64,000 nucleotides of DNA from Pagrus major (taxonomy: Eukaryota; Chordata; Actinopteri; Spariformes; Sparidae): assembly GCF_040436345.1 (NCBI RefSeq), contig NC_133230.1, forward strand, positions 5,477,297-5,541,296. The letters are read 5' to 3'. This document shows positions 1 to 12,527 of this stretch, in pieces. Every line of letters starts with the position of its first letter. Positions within the stretch are counted from its first letter, which is position 1. A program made the position numbers and the translations under genes. Under the pieces are notes generated by a model. That model did not search any database. It was not told the origin of the DNA and was given only the letters and a program-made list of their open reading frames with translations.

Positions 1-3000
1 CGTAAAAAATCTTTTAATTGGAGATACTGCATCTACATCAGCACCAGACAGAGATGTTTCATGTGGCTCTTGTTCAGGTGTGGCTTCCTGGTGTGCATCT
101 TCGCCTGCAGATGATGTTGCTGCGTCTGCATCATGAGATTCAACTTCTTCTTTGGTTTCTGATGTTTTCTCCTCTGCATTTTCTACAGCATCTTCCGATG
201 TAGCGTCTGTCATAGTAGGACATGTTGTTGAATCATTGTCATAAGTCTCCTGCGCTATGTTCACATCAGTATTCTGTTCAGCATTCTCACTTTTGGACTC
301 CTTTGCAGCATCCTCAACCTCTTCTGGTATGCTTGGTTCTTCGTTGTTGGTCTTATCAGGCACATCCGTTGCTGTATCAACTGAGCCCCTCTTTACTGTT
401 AATTTCAAACCAATGTTACTGAAAAATCTTCTAAAACCATCGTTGATGTCATTCTGCTTGGCATCCATTTCAGTCATTTCCAAGGGCACGTCTTCATTAG
501 CATCAGCGTCATCAGGTGATGTCTTTTCATTAATTTTTTTAATTTCATCATTTTCTAATGGTTTTACTTCTTCTTGAAGAGGCTTCTCTGTTTCTGAAAC
601 ATCTTCGTCTGGCGTAAGGATCGCTAAACCAGGAAAGAAATTAAATATTAAAACACTTTGATTGCAAGAACTGAACAAGACTGATGAAAGATGAAACTCT
701 ATCAGCTGAAGTCCAACAGGTTCTGCAGCTGTTCAATTATGCTGACATTGTCTGCCAATAAGCAGTAAAACAAATTATGAGTACCCACCCTCAGCAGCGA
801 TCTCATCCTTACAGTGACCATTAACTTCTGCTATAGAGCCGTCTGCTTTCCCAATGATCTCAGAGATCTGCTCAGTGTTTTTGAGAGGCTGAAACAAAAC
901 AACAACAAAACATTGAATGTACAAAAACATAACATATAGTGTACCTTTAGACAAAGCGAGATGGTAGGGTAGTCAACTCATAGTCAATCAAACTAGTTCC
1001 CATCTTTAAACATTTCCAAGCACTATTTTCAGTTAAAAGAAATGCACAGCAACCATTTCCTTATATGCTCATAGCATCAGAATGTGTACTTCCCTTAAAG
1101 CCAGCAAAGAATTTCAATCTTTAATTAACTGGAGATCCAAAGTCCTATTTTGTCTGCAAACCACACAGTCCATCCACTGTTGGGTGGGAGCGATGGCAGT
1201 CTTACAGTTAAACAACTCTAATTGTCCCAATCTCAAATCCGTGAGTCAGATTAGCCGGGGAAAGGTCTGAGAAGTGGAATCAGAGCAAGAAACTCATGTC
1301 CTTAAACTAGAGCGGAGTAACACACTTAATAATCAACTATACAAATACCTCAAAGGGTCATATTCCATCTGCTAATACTGACTAAGACATTGTTAGATTA
1401 ATTTCCACTCAGTGCTGCCATTTCTTCATACACACAGAGCAGTGTTGCACACTTTTTATATGTATAACTGAAGTAAATATTTATTTTTTTAGTGTGTCAT
1501 TAAGTAGACTAATTTGATGACTAATTAAATATTGATATTGATTATGAGTGACCCAAGAACCAGCTTTTAATCCCCTAAATGTTGAGATAAAAACAACACA
1601 GACTGTGAATTGAAACACGACTGTATGCCAACAAGATCAAACTGCGTAATATGATTATGGGTGGGTGTGAGCTGATTTTCCCAGTCAAAAGTTATTCACT
1701 TCACATGCACGCACCTATGAACAGGCATCGCTTTGTTTTCAGTCATCCTGAACTAAAATGGTTCACCCTGACACCAAACAGTTGGGACGCCGTGTTAATT
1801 GCAAATAAAAACAGTATGCAAACAATTTGTGTTTACTGACAACGGTTTTACAAAGTCTGCTGGAGCTCATGTCGTAATATCTTTCATACAATCATATGTT
1901 TCACAGTGAACCTCGCCCCATCCTTGCTTGTGAACAGCTGAGCCTTTCATGGATGCCCCTTTCATACCCAATCATGATACTGTCACCTGTTAGAAATTAA
2001 CTTGTTTACTTGAAGACTGTGCCAGGTGGTTTTTTTTAGCATTCAACAGCTCTCCCTGTTGCTGGCGTCAAATTAAGAATAAGGACATATTTATAGAAAT
2101 CGATAAAGCTGGTGAGGTAAAACATTAAATATATCATAAGAATACACGCGTATCTGCTTGCACCTTCTTCAGGGTGGCAAGCCTGTACAAGTTGGTGTAT
2201 TTTTCTATGTTTCTACAAATAAAGGCATTTTACATTTGTCAAAGCACCTTAAGTATCTGGAGCTGGATAATTTCTGCCATTTTTTTTCTTTTGGTTGTAA
2301 GTCTTTCTCTCTTTTTTTCCCCTTCCATGAGCACTGGTGGTTTGCGTGACACCAGTAGCGCTCCTGCCACCTCTTTCTCTCTGTTAAATATATCGTCTTT
2401 GTACTGTTTTCAACTGAGTACATGTCAGAAATGATTAACAAAATGTTACATTCTGTTTTAACTGAGTCAAGGAAGTTACATTAGACTCAAAACGAAGAAT
2501 ACTTTGGCCCATATTTCATCCAAATCACGCACTGACCCAAGCCACGAAGTTCAAAGGTGCCAATAAACCAACATAAAAAGATCATTATCACTTACAAGAC
2601 ATTAATCGCCATTTTTATATCTCAAGTCTAATGGACTTCCTGCTCTGCGCGAACCAGTGACGATGTTGTACACAAATAATCGATGTTGCCTGCTGCTGAG
2701 TGCAGCAAAGGGGAAATTCCATCCCTCCCCTGGGCTTTACTTAGGTTCCTCTAAGAATGAAAGGTCATTATTCCTCCATGCAGTTTACTTTTCATCTACA
2801 GTAAATGCCGACCATTGCAACATCAATGCAACAGTGAAGACAAGGTCCTCAGAAGGGCAAACCAGCTTCTATTATTGGACAACCAAAATGGCATTTACAG
2901 TTCCTAATATTCAGTCAGAATAAAACACATTTTCAACAATTTCAACAAGGAAGGAATTGGCAAAAGCTTAATTCTGCACTTGGATGATGCGGCTCAATAT

Positions 3001-3333
3001 AAGACAGGGACTGTTTTTCATCTGGATGGATTTGTTGGCAAGCAACAAGAAAACCCAGCCTCAGCATTTCCTCACCCACAACAAACACCGAAGGGGTTTT
3101 CTATTAAGAATGTGTGAGTGAAGATCCTTAATGCGGACCTATTGTGGATAAGTTTGCCTGTACACGTGACAGGAGTTATCTGCAGTATGTCAACAATGTG
3201 GATGTGCGGGGAAATGAGACGATACCTTGTCTTCAACAGCCTGCTCGGTCAGAGCATCATCCACTTTTCCGCTCTCCTCCTCAGCTGCTGCATCCTTCTT
3301 GCCCTCCCGTTGCGCAGACTGTGCGTCTCCCAT
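1..3333 (-). CDS. akap12: AKAP12 (gravin) A-kinase anchoring scaffold, 5' part, partial
   Basis: Membrane-associated scaffold that tethers PKA, PKC and other signalling enzymes. Three coding exons are seen: 3226-3333, 789-888 and 1-623 (runs off the left edge), with GT-AG junctions and matching phases, giving 277 codons. The start at 3333 reads MGDAQSAQ; Gly2 fits the N-myristoylated alpha isoform of the family. Exon 2 encodes an ISEIIGKADGSIAEVNG stretch like the human N-terminus. Exon 3 holds QNDINDGFRRFFSNIGLKLT, matching the human NDIGFKKVFKFVGFKFTVKK block, and ends at SPIKRFFT, matching a second basic FKKFFT block. Most of exon 3, which in this family is one giant exon, lies outside the window, so the PKA-binding helix is not visible. 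Whether this is the a or b fish paralogue cannot be decided here. Confidence 0.88.
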
Positions 3334-3600
3334 CGTCGGATCTGCAGCGCGTCACTGTCCGGAATGAGCCGCACAAGTGATGTTAATATCCCAAATGTGC
3401 AGCGAGAGAGAGAAGCGAGGCTTCGTGAGAGGCGCTCAGCTCTGGAAATGCTGCAGCCTGATGTTGGGAAAAAGTCCTTTTAGCCAAACACCTCCCTGCA
3501 GGATCACATGAAGCCTATGAGTCGAGCCTGGTCCGGCCCGGCCCGGCTCGGCTCGGCACGCCTCTCGCTGCATCAAAAAAAAAAAAAAAAAAAAAAGACC
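3334..3600 (-). promoter_or_regulatory. akap12: Probable akap12 5' UTR and promoter region
   Basis: This is the sequence just upstream of the akap12 start on the minus strand. It has a GC-rich patch at about 3530-3562 made of short cggcc/cggct repeats, followed by a 23-base A run at about 3575-3597. No TATA box is obvious. The call rests on position and base composition only. Confidence 0.4.
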
Positions 3601-3879
3601 TGCAGAGAAAAACACAGCCTGTCCTCAGATGACTGAAGCACAAGTCTGAGCAACAAGCACAGACACAAGTCATCACTGGTGAATATCAAGTATTACAGGT
3701 TTGAAGGATATTTTCACAAACAGTGCAGCAGATGATGCATCCAGACTGCACAATAAACAAACAGTAAAGAAAGCGTCTGCACTTTAAATTAAACCAAGTT
3801 GTTCTCCTTTTGTTTTAAAAGAAAACGTATTTACACAAGATATTGTGTAAAAATATCACTTTGGTAAAAGTGAAATAAG

Positions 3880-4590
3880 CATCAAAAGTCATTTTCTGGC
3901 ATTGAATTTACTCAAGTGTTAAAAGTACAAGTAAAAGTATGTTCTACATGTATTAACATGAATGTACACTGTATATAAATGGGTCAACTGATATATAAGT
4001 CAATTATCTGATCTGATATTCAGCATTTTTATTTTCTGAATCAGTGTTTGTTTGTTAAACTGATTTAATTTAATTTAACAAAAATGTGCTATTTTGGCTC
4101 TGCATAGATATGCAAGACCATTTCCACCAGTTAAAGAAAAAAAGGATGGAAACTAAGCTTGATGAAAACAATACTACGAAGGTAAAGCATAAATATGGGA
4201 TTAAAGGTCTTAATTATGAGATAAGAAGTCAAATTTATAAGATAAAAGTTGAAATTCTGAGATAAAAGTTCTTAAATATGAGATAAAAAGTCAGAAATAT
4301 GAGGTGAAAAGTCATAAAAATGTGATAAGTCAAAATTATGAGAAAAATGTCATAATATTAAATAAAAATTCACATATAGGAGATAAAAATGTCATGATTA
4401 TAAGATAAAAATGTCACAAATATGAGAAAAAAAGTCAAATTGTATCTAATAAATATGACTTACCATGAGATTTTTTTAATATTATTGTTTATCAAGGCAA
4501 AGTTGTGTAAATGTAGTGGAGTAGAAGTATAAAGTAACAGAAAATGGAAATACTCAAGTACACTTAGTACCTCCAAACTGTACTGGTATC
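3880..4590 (-). repeat. Degraded interspersed repeat, 'growth-curve' (AAGTACTTTTACT) type
   Basis: The segments near 3925-3955 and 4497-4590 carry the AGTGGAGTAGAAGTATAAAG and AAATACTCAAGTAC words of a very common teleost non-autonomous repeat, here in reverse orientation. An internal ATTATCTGATCTGAT segment at about 4000-4020 recurs at about 48783. Other copies or fragments lie at 14925-15035, 34648-35000 and 48715-49310. The class (probably a DNA-transposon derivative) is inferred. Confidence 0.5.
4205..4440. repeat. AT-rich degenerate tandem repeat
   Basis: About ten imperfect copies of a 22-27 base unit resembling ATGAGATAAAAAGTCA(N)AA run through this stretch. It lies inside the degraded interspersed repeat around it. 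No coding potential is seen. Confidence 0.6.
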
Positions 4591-5108
4591 TAAATCATGT
4601 TCAGGTCATCTCGTGTAGCTTGAACTTTCCTTTTGACAGGGAGTCTGGAGCTGTACATTTAGTCTGACTAATGAGCGAGTAAATTTCATTATACGGTCTG
4701 CCGTGTCGGCTCATGACAGTGAAAACTGGATGTTGATGATGCTGCTGGATCCTGGTCCGTCAGTCTCATGGGAAGAAGTCACCACCCTCATGGATAATCA
4801 GTGTGTTATGTAACTGCTCCTGGGACATCCGATGTCCTCGCTGTGAACAAGGTGCACATGTTGTCCAGTTTGTGGACTGTGCTGTGGTCCTGATGTGCAA
4901 CATTACAGAGGAAACAATGTGATTTTTGTTTTGTAAAAATAACAGCTCCTGGATGTGAGCGAGATGTCTAGTTGTATGAAACGTCAGAGACAACTGAGCA
5001 TGCAATCTTTTACTGCAATTTTCTAGTAAGTTACCTTTCATAAAGGGATGACACGGTGAAATTAATAACTTTATTAATGCTTAATACATCATTTACTAAA
5101 TGTACTTC

Positions 5109-5575
5109 TTAAAGGAACAGTTCATCCACAAATCAAAATTCAGTCATTTATCTCCACACGTCCGCGCCAATGAAAAGTCAGGTGAAGTTTCATAGTCCAC
5201 TTGTTTTAAAACGTTAAAAAAAAAAAAGGAAAGAAACATAAAATGGCTCCATGCAGCTCGTCCAGCGTGATCAAGGTTTCCAGAAGCTCCAAAAAATTGA
5301 TTTGAAAATATGTTATTCACACACTTTTTAAGCTGAAGTGTTCACAGCTTCCATGTGTCGAGGGTGTGAATCTTTTTAAATTAATCTTGGGGCTTCCAGA
5401 GACTTGACATATGGAGCCATTTTATGTTTTTTTCCATTTTAAAATAAGTCCCCATCTACTTCAGTTGTGCCGGAAAAAATGCTGCAACGCTGTTGTGCTG
5501 CACCTGACTTTCCATCGGCATGAGGCTGAGTAAATGATGACCGAATTTCCATATCTGGGTTAAATGATCCTTTAA
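5109..5575. mobile_element. Foldback MITE, TTAAAGGAACAGTTCA family, copy 1
   Basis: It begins TTAAAGGAACAGTTCATCC and ends in the reverse complement form, GGTTAAATGATCCTTTAA. Both arms carry the family words (CAGTCATTTATC, GAAGTTTCATAGTCCAC, CAGCTCGTCCAGCGTGATC). The whole 467-bp unit can fold on itself. It has no ORF of note. Related copies lie at 13456, 16845, 57658, 60183 and 62100. I recognise the type as abundant in percomorph fish but cannot assign the superfamily safely. Confidence 0.7.
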
Positions 5576-6119
5576 CACTTAAAAATGTAGACCTGATGGA
5601 TGAAACCTTTAATTATCTACTTATTAATATTTAAAACAACAGACTTGGTGCCTCATTTAAAGTCTGTGAGCATTTATTAATGGATTACTGACCAATATAA
5701 TTGCAGTATTAGCAAATATACAAAAAAAATGACAAAAAACATCTACCTGTGGGATATTACATTTCCTGCCGACCCAAAAAATGTTCATATGAATGGTTTA
5801 TAAAGAGCTTTCATTTTTGACATTCAAAGGCATATTTGCATGATTTAATAATCTTTGGATTAAATTATTGTGGAAACGGTGTCTCAGAAAGCAGAAACTT
5901 CAGGACAGGACATTTGAGCGACACTCCTGCTGTAAATCATACCGAAATTTCAGGCTTTTCATCTGTAAACTTGATGGATTTGCTGAGTAATGTAACTGTA
6001 GTAAAATTATATCATAACAGTTTGAAAGCTTATGGAAATTCTCAAAGATTAGAAATAAATAAAATGTCTTTTAAATGGAAATCAGCTGATTAAATGGAAG
6101 TCTGGAGCAAAACAGATTT

Positions 6120-6310
6120 AATGTGATTTGTAGATTAAATTGAGACACGTGGGCGGCGACATTTGAAACCGTCAGACTTGAAGTAGACGTTAAGCACAGC
6201 AGGAAAAGCTCGTTCCCTCAGACAGAGCCAGCTGTCTCCCCTTAGTTCCAGTTTTTATGCTAAGCTAAGCTACTTGCTTGTGGTAGCCTTGTATTTATGA
6301 CAATAGATCT
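6120..6310. repeat. Fragment of a common fish interspersed repeat
   Basis: It contains TTTATGCTAAGCTAAGCTA and a GACAGAGCCAGCTGTCTCCC word. I recognise both as part of a widespread teleost repeat. No terminal structure is left. The family assignment is from memory. Confidence 0.35.
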
Positions 6311-6379
6311 ACTCAAAAAGAACGCAAATAAGCGCATTTCCCAAAATGTAATGTAAATGTAATGTTGTTAAAGTGAGAT

Positions 6380-6610
6380 CATCATTTTCAAACTCTGTCA
6401 TGTTTTCCCACTCATTTAACCAGTGTGGTGATGACCAACATAGGTTCTCACTGATGTTGATTCCCAGAAACCTAAAACTGTTCACCTGCTCCACCTCAGC
6501 TCCACTGATGTAGACAGTTTTTTCTAAACTCAACAATCAGCTCCTTGTTTTTGCTGATGTTGAGCAGCAGACTGTTCTCTGATTTCCTCCCTGTATGAGC
6601 TCTCATCTTG
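6380..6610 (-). mobile_element. LINE reverse-transcriptase fragment
   Basis: On the minus strand the sequence reads ISGAEVEQVNSFRFLGINIS, a typical C-terminal reverse-transcriptase stretch of fish non-LTR retrotransposons. Upstream codons read as ELIVEF, in a different frame from it, so the piece is broken. It is a dead, 5' and 3' truncated fragment. The clade (CR1/L2 or Rex-like) is uncertain. Confidence 0.65.
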
Positions 6611-9600
6611 TTTCAGAATATTATTGATTAAGACTTTTTAAAACAAGTCTGACGTCTTCTGGATGCAGTCTGATGAGGTATATGATCTATGTGCAGGGAG
6701 TTAACTGAAGTCTTTAAAATCTGCTCTTGTAGTAATCTTCTGTGATTTCCAGTTCATTAATGTTGACCATTTTACTGGCAAGAAGGCAAAAAACCAAACA
6801 TTGTTAGTGGTGCAAAACCTCATCACAGCTCCATTTTTTAAAAACCTGCCTTGCCTGAGATAAACTCTGTAAAGAATTTTGGACATGTGATGTTTTTCGT
6901 ATAACGTCCTTCAGTTGAGTTTTGGCTCCCAGACAGCCTCAGAGCAAAGGCAATTAAACAAAACCTGCTGTTTCCAACTCATTTTAGAATAAATAGTGTT
7001 ATTTGAAGGAGCTGCTTGCTCATACAAAGTTAGCTCATAATTTTAACAATACTCCATCATCTCTTTGTCTTCATGTCGCTGACTAAATATAAGAGCAGAT
7101 GTCATTTAACAGAAGAAATATCTTTATTCAAGACAATCTAGTGAGTTTTTCTGTATGACTTTATACCTGGATACACATGGATATCCTGTGTAACAAAGCT
7201 ATATTTAAGTAAAGCAACAGTCCAGTATAAGAAGCCCGTGTGCTGCAGTTTACATGCCATGTCTACCTTATTACCTCACTGCGAAGCCGAGTACAGTCTT
7301 ACATAAAACCAGACTGATGTGTCACCAAAGCTGAACAAAGTCAGACCTTGGGAAATCTTAGAGCAGAGAGAAATCTCCAAACCCATGACAGACATTCATG
7401 TTAATTTGATCAGATGCCTGCGGACACTGGTGCTATTATGTGAAACTCAGTTTGAAGCCAATAAGTTGAATCAATTAGAGTCACAACTTTGGGGTAACTG
7501 GAAACAGCTGATGTTTTCCACACTGATTACAGCAAACCCACCTCCTGAGACCTGATGCAGTATAATGTTAGAAAGGTGCAGGGGGTCTCATGTGTGGGCA
7601 TGTTTCTTCATTTTCGTGCCTAGTAGTTTCAGGGCATCGAATATCAGCGCTGCAACTGAAATTCAAATCTGACGAATGAGTCCTTTTTTTATGCTTAGCC
7701 ACAGTGTCTTGCTTTTCATTTTAAAATGGAAGAGAAAACACAAAGGTCAGCAGAGTTTTGATGTCATCTTTTTGTTTCTCTTTGTGTGCTTCTGCAGCTG
7801 TGCCACTGTTGAAAAAAAAAATTGAAACGTTGCCAAACAGTTCCCATAAAATCACAGTAAAATACATAATTCAACAATAAATGACTGTAAAATCGCAGTT
7901 TTTCCCTGTTTGCATTATCTGTACACATTTTCACTCCATACAAACATTTAAAATCTACATTTCGAAGGTTGCAGTCTTTAAATCACAGCATAATTATGTT
8001 GTTTTACAGAATTATTCAATCAGTCTACTAAAGGGCCGCAATCTGTGGGCCAAAGTTGGCCCGCCATTAGGTTAAATTTGGCCTGCCAGATGTTTCTAAA
8101 AAAAAAAACACAATTAAAAAGATTGAAAAGAATTATAGTTGAATTGCTGTTTATGCTGTTAGTGGTAAACATGTTGGTTAAATATGTAGGATCACTAATC
8201 ATCAATTATCCTTTATGATCTGAGCACGGATGTCAGTTAATTGCAAGTGGAAAAACATAATAAAATGTTATCCTTGCAACAAAATCTTCACAATGCTTCT
8301 TATGTCATAAACACGAGAGACAACAATTTAGAAAATGGATCACCAGATATTTTCTTTCTCACATTTTTATTCTACTTATTTTACTATATAACAAACCACT
8401 CAGCACATTGCATGATGGGAAAAGAGGGCCGTCTTTGTCTACATTATCTGTGGTCTGTGTTTATATAGAGATAACCAGGTCTGTGCAGTAGACACTGTTT
8501 TTATACTGATAACTGTGTCTGTACAGTGGTAATCATGTTTTCACAGTGATAACCAGGTTTGTGCAGTGGACGCTGTGTTTTTTTTACTGATTACTGCTAA
8601 TCAGCACTTGAAACCATGAAAAGAATTACAATTTAAAGTTAAAAATAACTAATAAATAAAGTCCTATTTATAGTTACATACTTTGACTGACTTTCACAGC
8701 AGATTTATTTGAAAATGTATATTTTCTTAAGATTTATTTACAGCACATGTCTGTAAAATATATTTTTTACAGTGTATAGTAATATATAATGATTGATATG
8801 ATGATAATGATTCTACATTTACCAAAGATTTTATATTATAATAATGTGACTGTTGTAATTTGCTCCATCTTAAAAAAAGAAGCAAGAAAGCATCAAAAAT
8901 TAGGTTTAACGTGTTTTGTTACTGAGATATTCATATTTCAATCGGAGATAGAAGTTTTGGAGACATCAAGTCACTTTAATACTGACAACAAGTAATGCTT
9001 AATGTTTTCAGGGAGTCTGGAAGAGAGAAACAGGTGACTTTTGATGAGAATAAACATATAAAACTTCTTATTTCCACAAAAACGAGGAGCTGTGAACAGA
9101 TCTGTCATGGCGACATGGTGGAGGGATGTTAAATGTGCTACTTTAGATTTTTCCGAGGGCACGAAATAGACCTTTGTCCTCAATTTAGCAGATTTTTTTA
9201 TAATCCTTAATCAAAAAAACATTCCTGGCGCATTCACAATGATTTGTTTCTGTACCTCAGTCTCGCTCTGAACCTCAGATAATCACTGAGGAGAGAAAAA
9301 CAAGGCCAAGTTAGATTTCACCTGATCACATGCTCAGTCTCTGACTGGTGAACTGGCAATCTCACATGTGAAACTCATGTAACACGGTTTCTTAATAAAA
9401 AACAAACATGCAGCTCAAATCAGAGCCAGCTGACTGCAGAGATAACTTGATTTCAAGTAGAACCTTTAACATGGAGTGTTTTTTGGGGTTGTGCTTATTG
9501 ATTTTTTTAAAAATAAAAGAATGAGGTGTTTTTTTGCAAAACCAGGAAACGTTTGTCTTCTTTTATATTCAGAACGTGTCAAACTGACTGAAAAGTTAAG

Positions 9601-9880
9601 AAAACTGTAATGTATGTAAGTACATCATTCTTTACATTCACACCAGTGAAAGAAACACAACCAAAGACTTGTGTGTTCGTTGCGTGTTGATGAGACATTT
9701 CCTCCTGAATAACCTTGTTACTCATGGTTTGTTAAGGGAAACTAATGCATAGAAAAAAGCTGTCGGGAAGATGATCATCCTTAGAAAAGTTCATGAACTG
9801 CATGTTAGAGAAGGTCCTGTTGTACCACTGACATCTGCTGGGCAAAGTAAATACTCCACCAATGCCCACAGGCCTCAGTT
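6611..9880. other. Intergenic, no gene recognised
   Basis: AT-rich sequence with no ORF over 80 codons and none resembling a known protein. It holds short A/T runs, a diffuse tandem patch (8469-8590) and a GGCCAAAGTTGGCCCGCC palindrome-like word near 8050. Confidence 0.5.
8469..8590. repeat. Two-copy 80-bp imperfect tandem repeat
   Basis: GATAACCAGGTCTGTGCAGT at about 8470 recurs with one change about 80 bases later, and a related GATAACTGTGTCTGTACAGT lies between them. This suggests an older unit of about 40 bases that doubled. Confidence 0.5.
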
Positions 9881-9882
9881 TT

Positions 9883-10100
9883 AAAGGGGAACTCCGCCAA
9901 TTTTACACAATAAAGTGTGTTTGCAGGTTTACGGGAGTACCATTGCATACTATATGTGGAAAAAGTAGTGTTAAGCTTTTTTGTGAGGAAGCTGCATGTC
10001 GTCTGATAAAATCATCACAGAATTTAACGGACATGATATTTTTTTACACAAAGAAAGAGAGAGTGATTAACACTTGCAGAATTTAGAAGAAGGTCCAAAT
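9883..10100. repeat. Fragment of a teleost interspersed repeat (AAAGGGGAACTCC type)
   Basis: It starts TTAAAGGGGAACTCCGCCAA and continues with GGGAGTACCATTGCATAC and GGAAGCTGCATGTCGTCTGA, words I recognise from a common fish MITE-like repeat. The right boundary is unclear and could extend to about 10360. Confidence 0.35.
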
Positions 10101-10611
10101 ACTTAAGAATTTTTCATTGACAGTATTTCACAAAGTTTTTAAAGTTTCTCCTGACTCAACAACTCACAAAATTGCATAATTTGTTAAGGGAGTCTGGGGA
10201 TGTTGAAACAGACAGTGTCTTCACAATCATCTTGCTGCTTACTGTATATGCTGGTTTTTGGGGGGATTTTTCAGCCTCATTCATGCTGGTATCTTTTTCT
10301 CCAGAATCGGGTGTCAGTTACTGGAGGAGGATTCATCTACAGCTCAGTCGCACATCAGCTTTCCAGATAAGAAAAAACACTTTTTAAAAAAGACAGTATG
10401 ACTCAAACTCATGGAGGCTGGTGGAAATTACTTATCAAATATAAACCACTGCTGGCTGTGGAAATGACTATGAGTGTTGCACATCTTCCCACACTGAAAC
10501 ACCCATTTTCCTGGTTCAAATATACTCGAGCTTCTGTTTCTCTCAGCATGACTGATAATCACCTGACAGCTGGTGGTTTCACTGCACGCTGCCGTGAAAT
10601 ACAATGAAGTG

Positions 10612-10658
10612 AAGTACAGTTAAAGGTATATATTTGAAATATACCTTTAACTGTACTT
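10612..10658. repeat. Perfect 20-bp inverted repeat (hairpin)
   Basis: The arms 10612-10631 and 10639-10658 are exact reverse complements around a 7-base ATTTGAA loop. The arm contains AGTTAAAGGTATAT. No gene lies beside it; it may be the remnant of a small foldback element. Confidence 0.8.
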
Positions 10659-12525
10659 TAAGTAGATTTCACATTTCTTAAAGTGTACGTTTGTTAGGTT
10701 TCTCTCTGATAAGTACATAAAAAGTAAACTGAAAGCTGTTCTTTTTAGTTTAAAAGAAGTACACTTGAGCACACTTGAATTAACTTATTTTTCATAAAGT
10801 TTGTGCAAGACTTCTTCAGTAATTTGTTATCATACGAACACTTCAGTCCCGCCCCTTTGAGAGATAACATATCTGAAAGACTTCCTCTTTATTTTTGACC
10901 TGCTCTTGGAGCACACTGCCAGTGTGTGCTGACTTTCTGTCCTTGATATTATCATACATGTTTTCTTCTATGCTCTATACTGAGGTCCCAGCTCAACATA
11001 AGTCTGTCCCCACAACCTTTCATCACATTATGTGTCGCTAAACATGAAAAACAACTTAAATATATATAAACATATAAGAAACAACAGCATATGTACAAAA
11101 AAATGTAGACAGATGTATCAGTTGTCATTTATGATGAGTCTTCGCGTCATCTTACTGCACGTCATGCCGTGCCTCCATGTGACACAACAGGAATGTAGAA
11201 AGTTTTGTTTCTGAAAACCTTTTCCTCTTCAACAGGTGTGATGATGGGCAATGTTTTCCAAAAAATCCTTCACTCTTTCATACTGCCTGTTGGACTGAAC
11301 TACCTGTTCTATGACTGGCCTGTGCTGCAGAGGGAGACGAGACTACAAACCTTCTACTGACTACAAACTGACAAACAAGTAAGAAAAATGTATTTCCTCA
11401 TTATAGGTTTATATGTTACATATGTTTTTGTGCTTGCCTGAGATTTTACAAATTCTGAACAGAAAATCCAGCAGGTAAGGAAACCTAAAATGGAGGCCTC
11501 TTTCATCAAAAGCGTGATGAAAATCATGAAAAATTAATATTTTGTAAAAACAATTGTTTTTTGTCAGGCTGTTTGTGATTATTGATTCTGTCCTCTGCTG
11601 TTTTTGTTGAACTCCACTTTAAAAACCTCAAGTAAAACAAATGACATACATGCTAGAATACTTTTATACGATAGTTTTCGGCTTTAAAACTTGTTTGGCA
11701 GGTCCTGGAGGGAGATTATATGTCCTGGCAGAGCAAGAGCATTCATCTTAGATTATAAGATACTGAAGAGGTAGAAAATCCTCACACTTGTTCTACATCT
11801 CGATGACAAATGTGTTAGATTGTTATGTGCTTACTGAGCTCTGGCACGTCTGAAGTCCTTTGTCATGTTCAGGAAGTATTTCACACAAGTACAAGCCTGT
11901 TTGTTGCAGCTGATCTTTTTTTTTTTGTTTGTCTTTCTTTCCCAATCTCATTTCCAGTGTTTCAGCTCATTGTGGGGTTTTTTTACAGTCCAAAAACTTC
12001 ACTCATCTGGGTTGTTTAAGGCCTCAGTAAGTGGTTGTGGTGAACATATTGAAGCATTAAGCAGCTAAAGAGGCAGATATTTGCCTCAGGAGTTGGTAGA
12101 GAGCACCGACGTCTTGCAAAGGTGAGGTGTGTTATGGGAAATGTTTGGTTTCCTGGTTTTGATTGCTGCAAAAACAGGATGGAAATATCCTCAGGTGCAT
12201 GTGATATGCCACGTTTGCTACTTGGACGTATCTGTGGTTTACAGAAAAGTTAACTCCTCACATTATCTCCTGGCACCTGCAGTCTGCACCGCTGCAGCCT
12301 AAACACACTATAACAATGATGATGTTGTGTGGCCGGTATTGTGTTTACAGCTTGTTTCCACTGGCCCCTAAGTGGATCAGCTAATAAGGTTTAATCATCT
12401 TGTGATCTATCAAACTGAACTTATGACCTCAAGGTCTGGGAAACATTGCTCCATTTTATAGGCATGACGGACAGATTCTCACGCTCATGGATGAATGAAT
12501 GTTTTCTTTTCTTTCTCTCTTTCAG
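10659..12525. other. Upstream region of the first stx11 gene, no coding exon seen
   Basis: Non-coding on both strands as far as I can see. The region 12058-12125 matches a common fish repeat (AAGAGGCAGATATTTGCC, GGAGTTGGTAGAGA). A 5' non-coding stx11 exon is expected upstream because a splice acceptor sits directly before the ATG, but I could not place it. Confidence 0.4.
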
Positions 12526-12527
12526 AC

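Noticed and set aside
12058-12125. Possible stx11 5' exon ending at a GT donor (AAAG|GTGAGG)
   Set aside because: The sequence matches a common fish repeat (AGAGGCAGATATTTGCCTC, GGAGTTGGTAGAGA), so the donor is probably chance.
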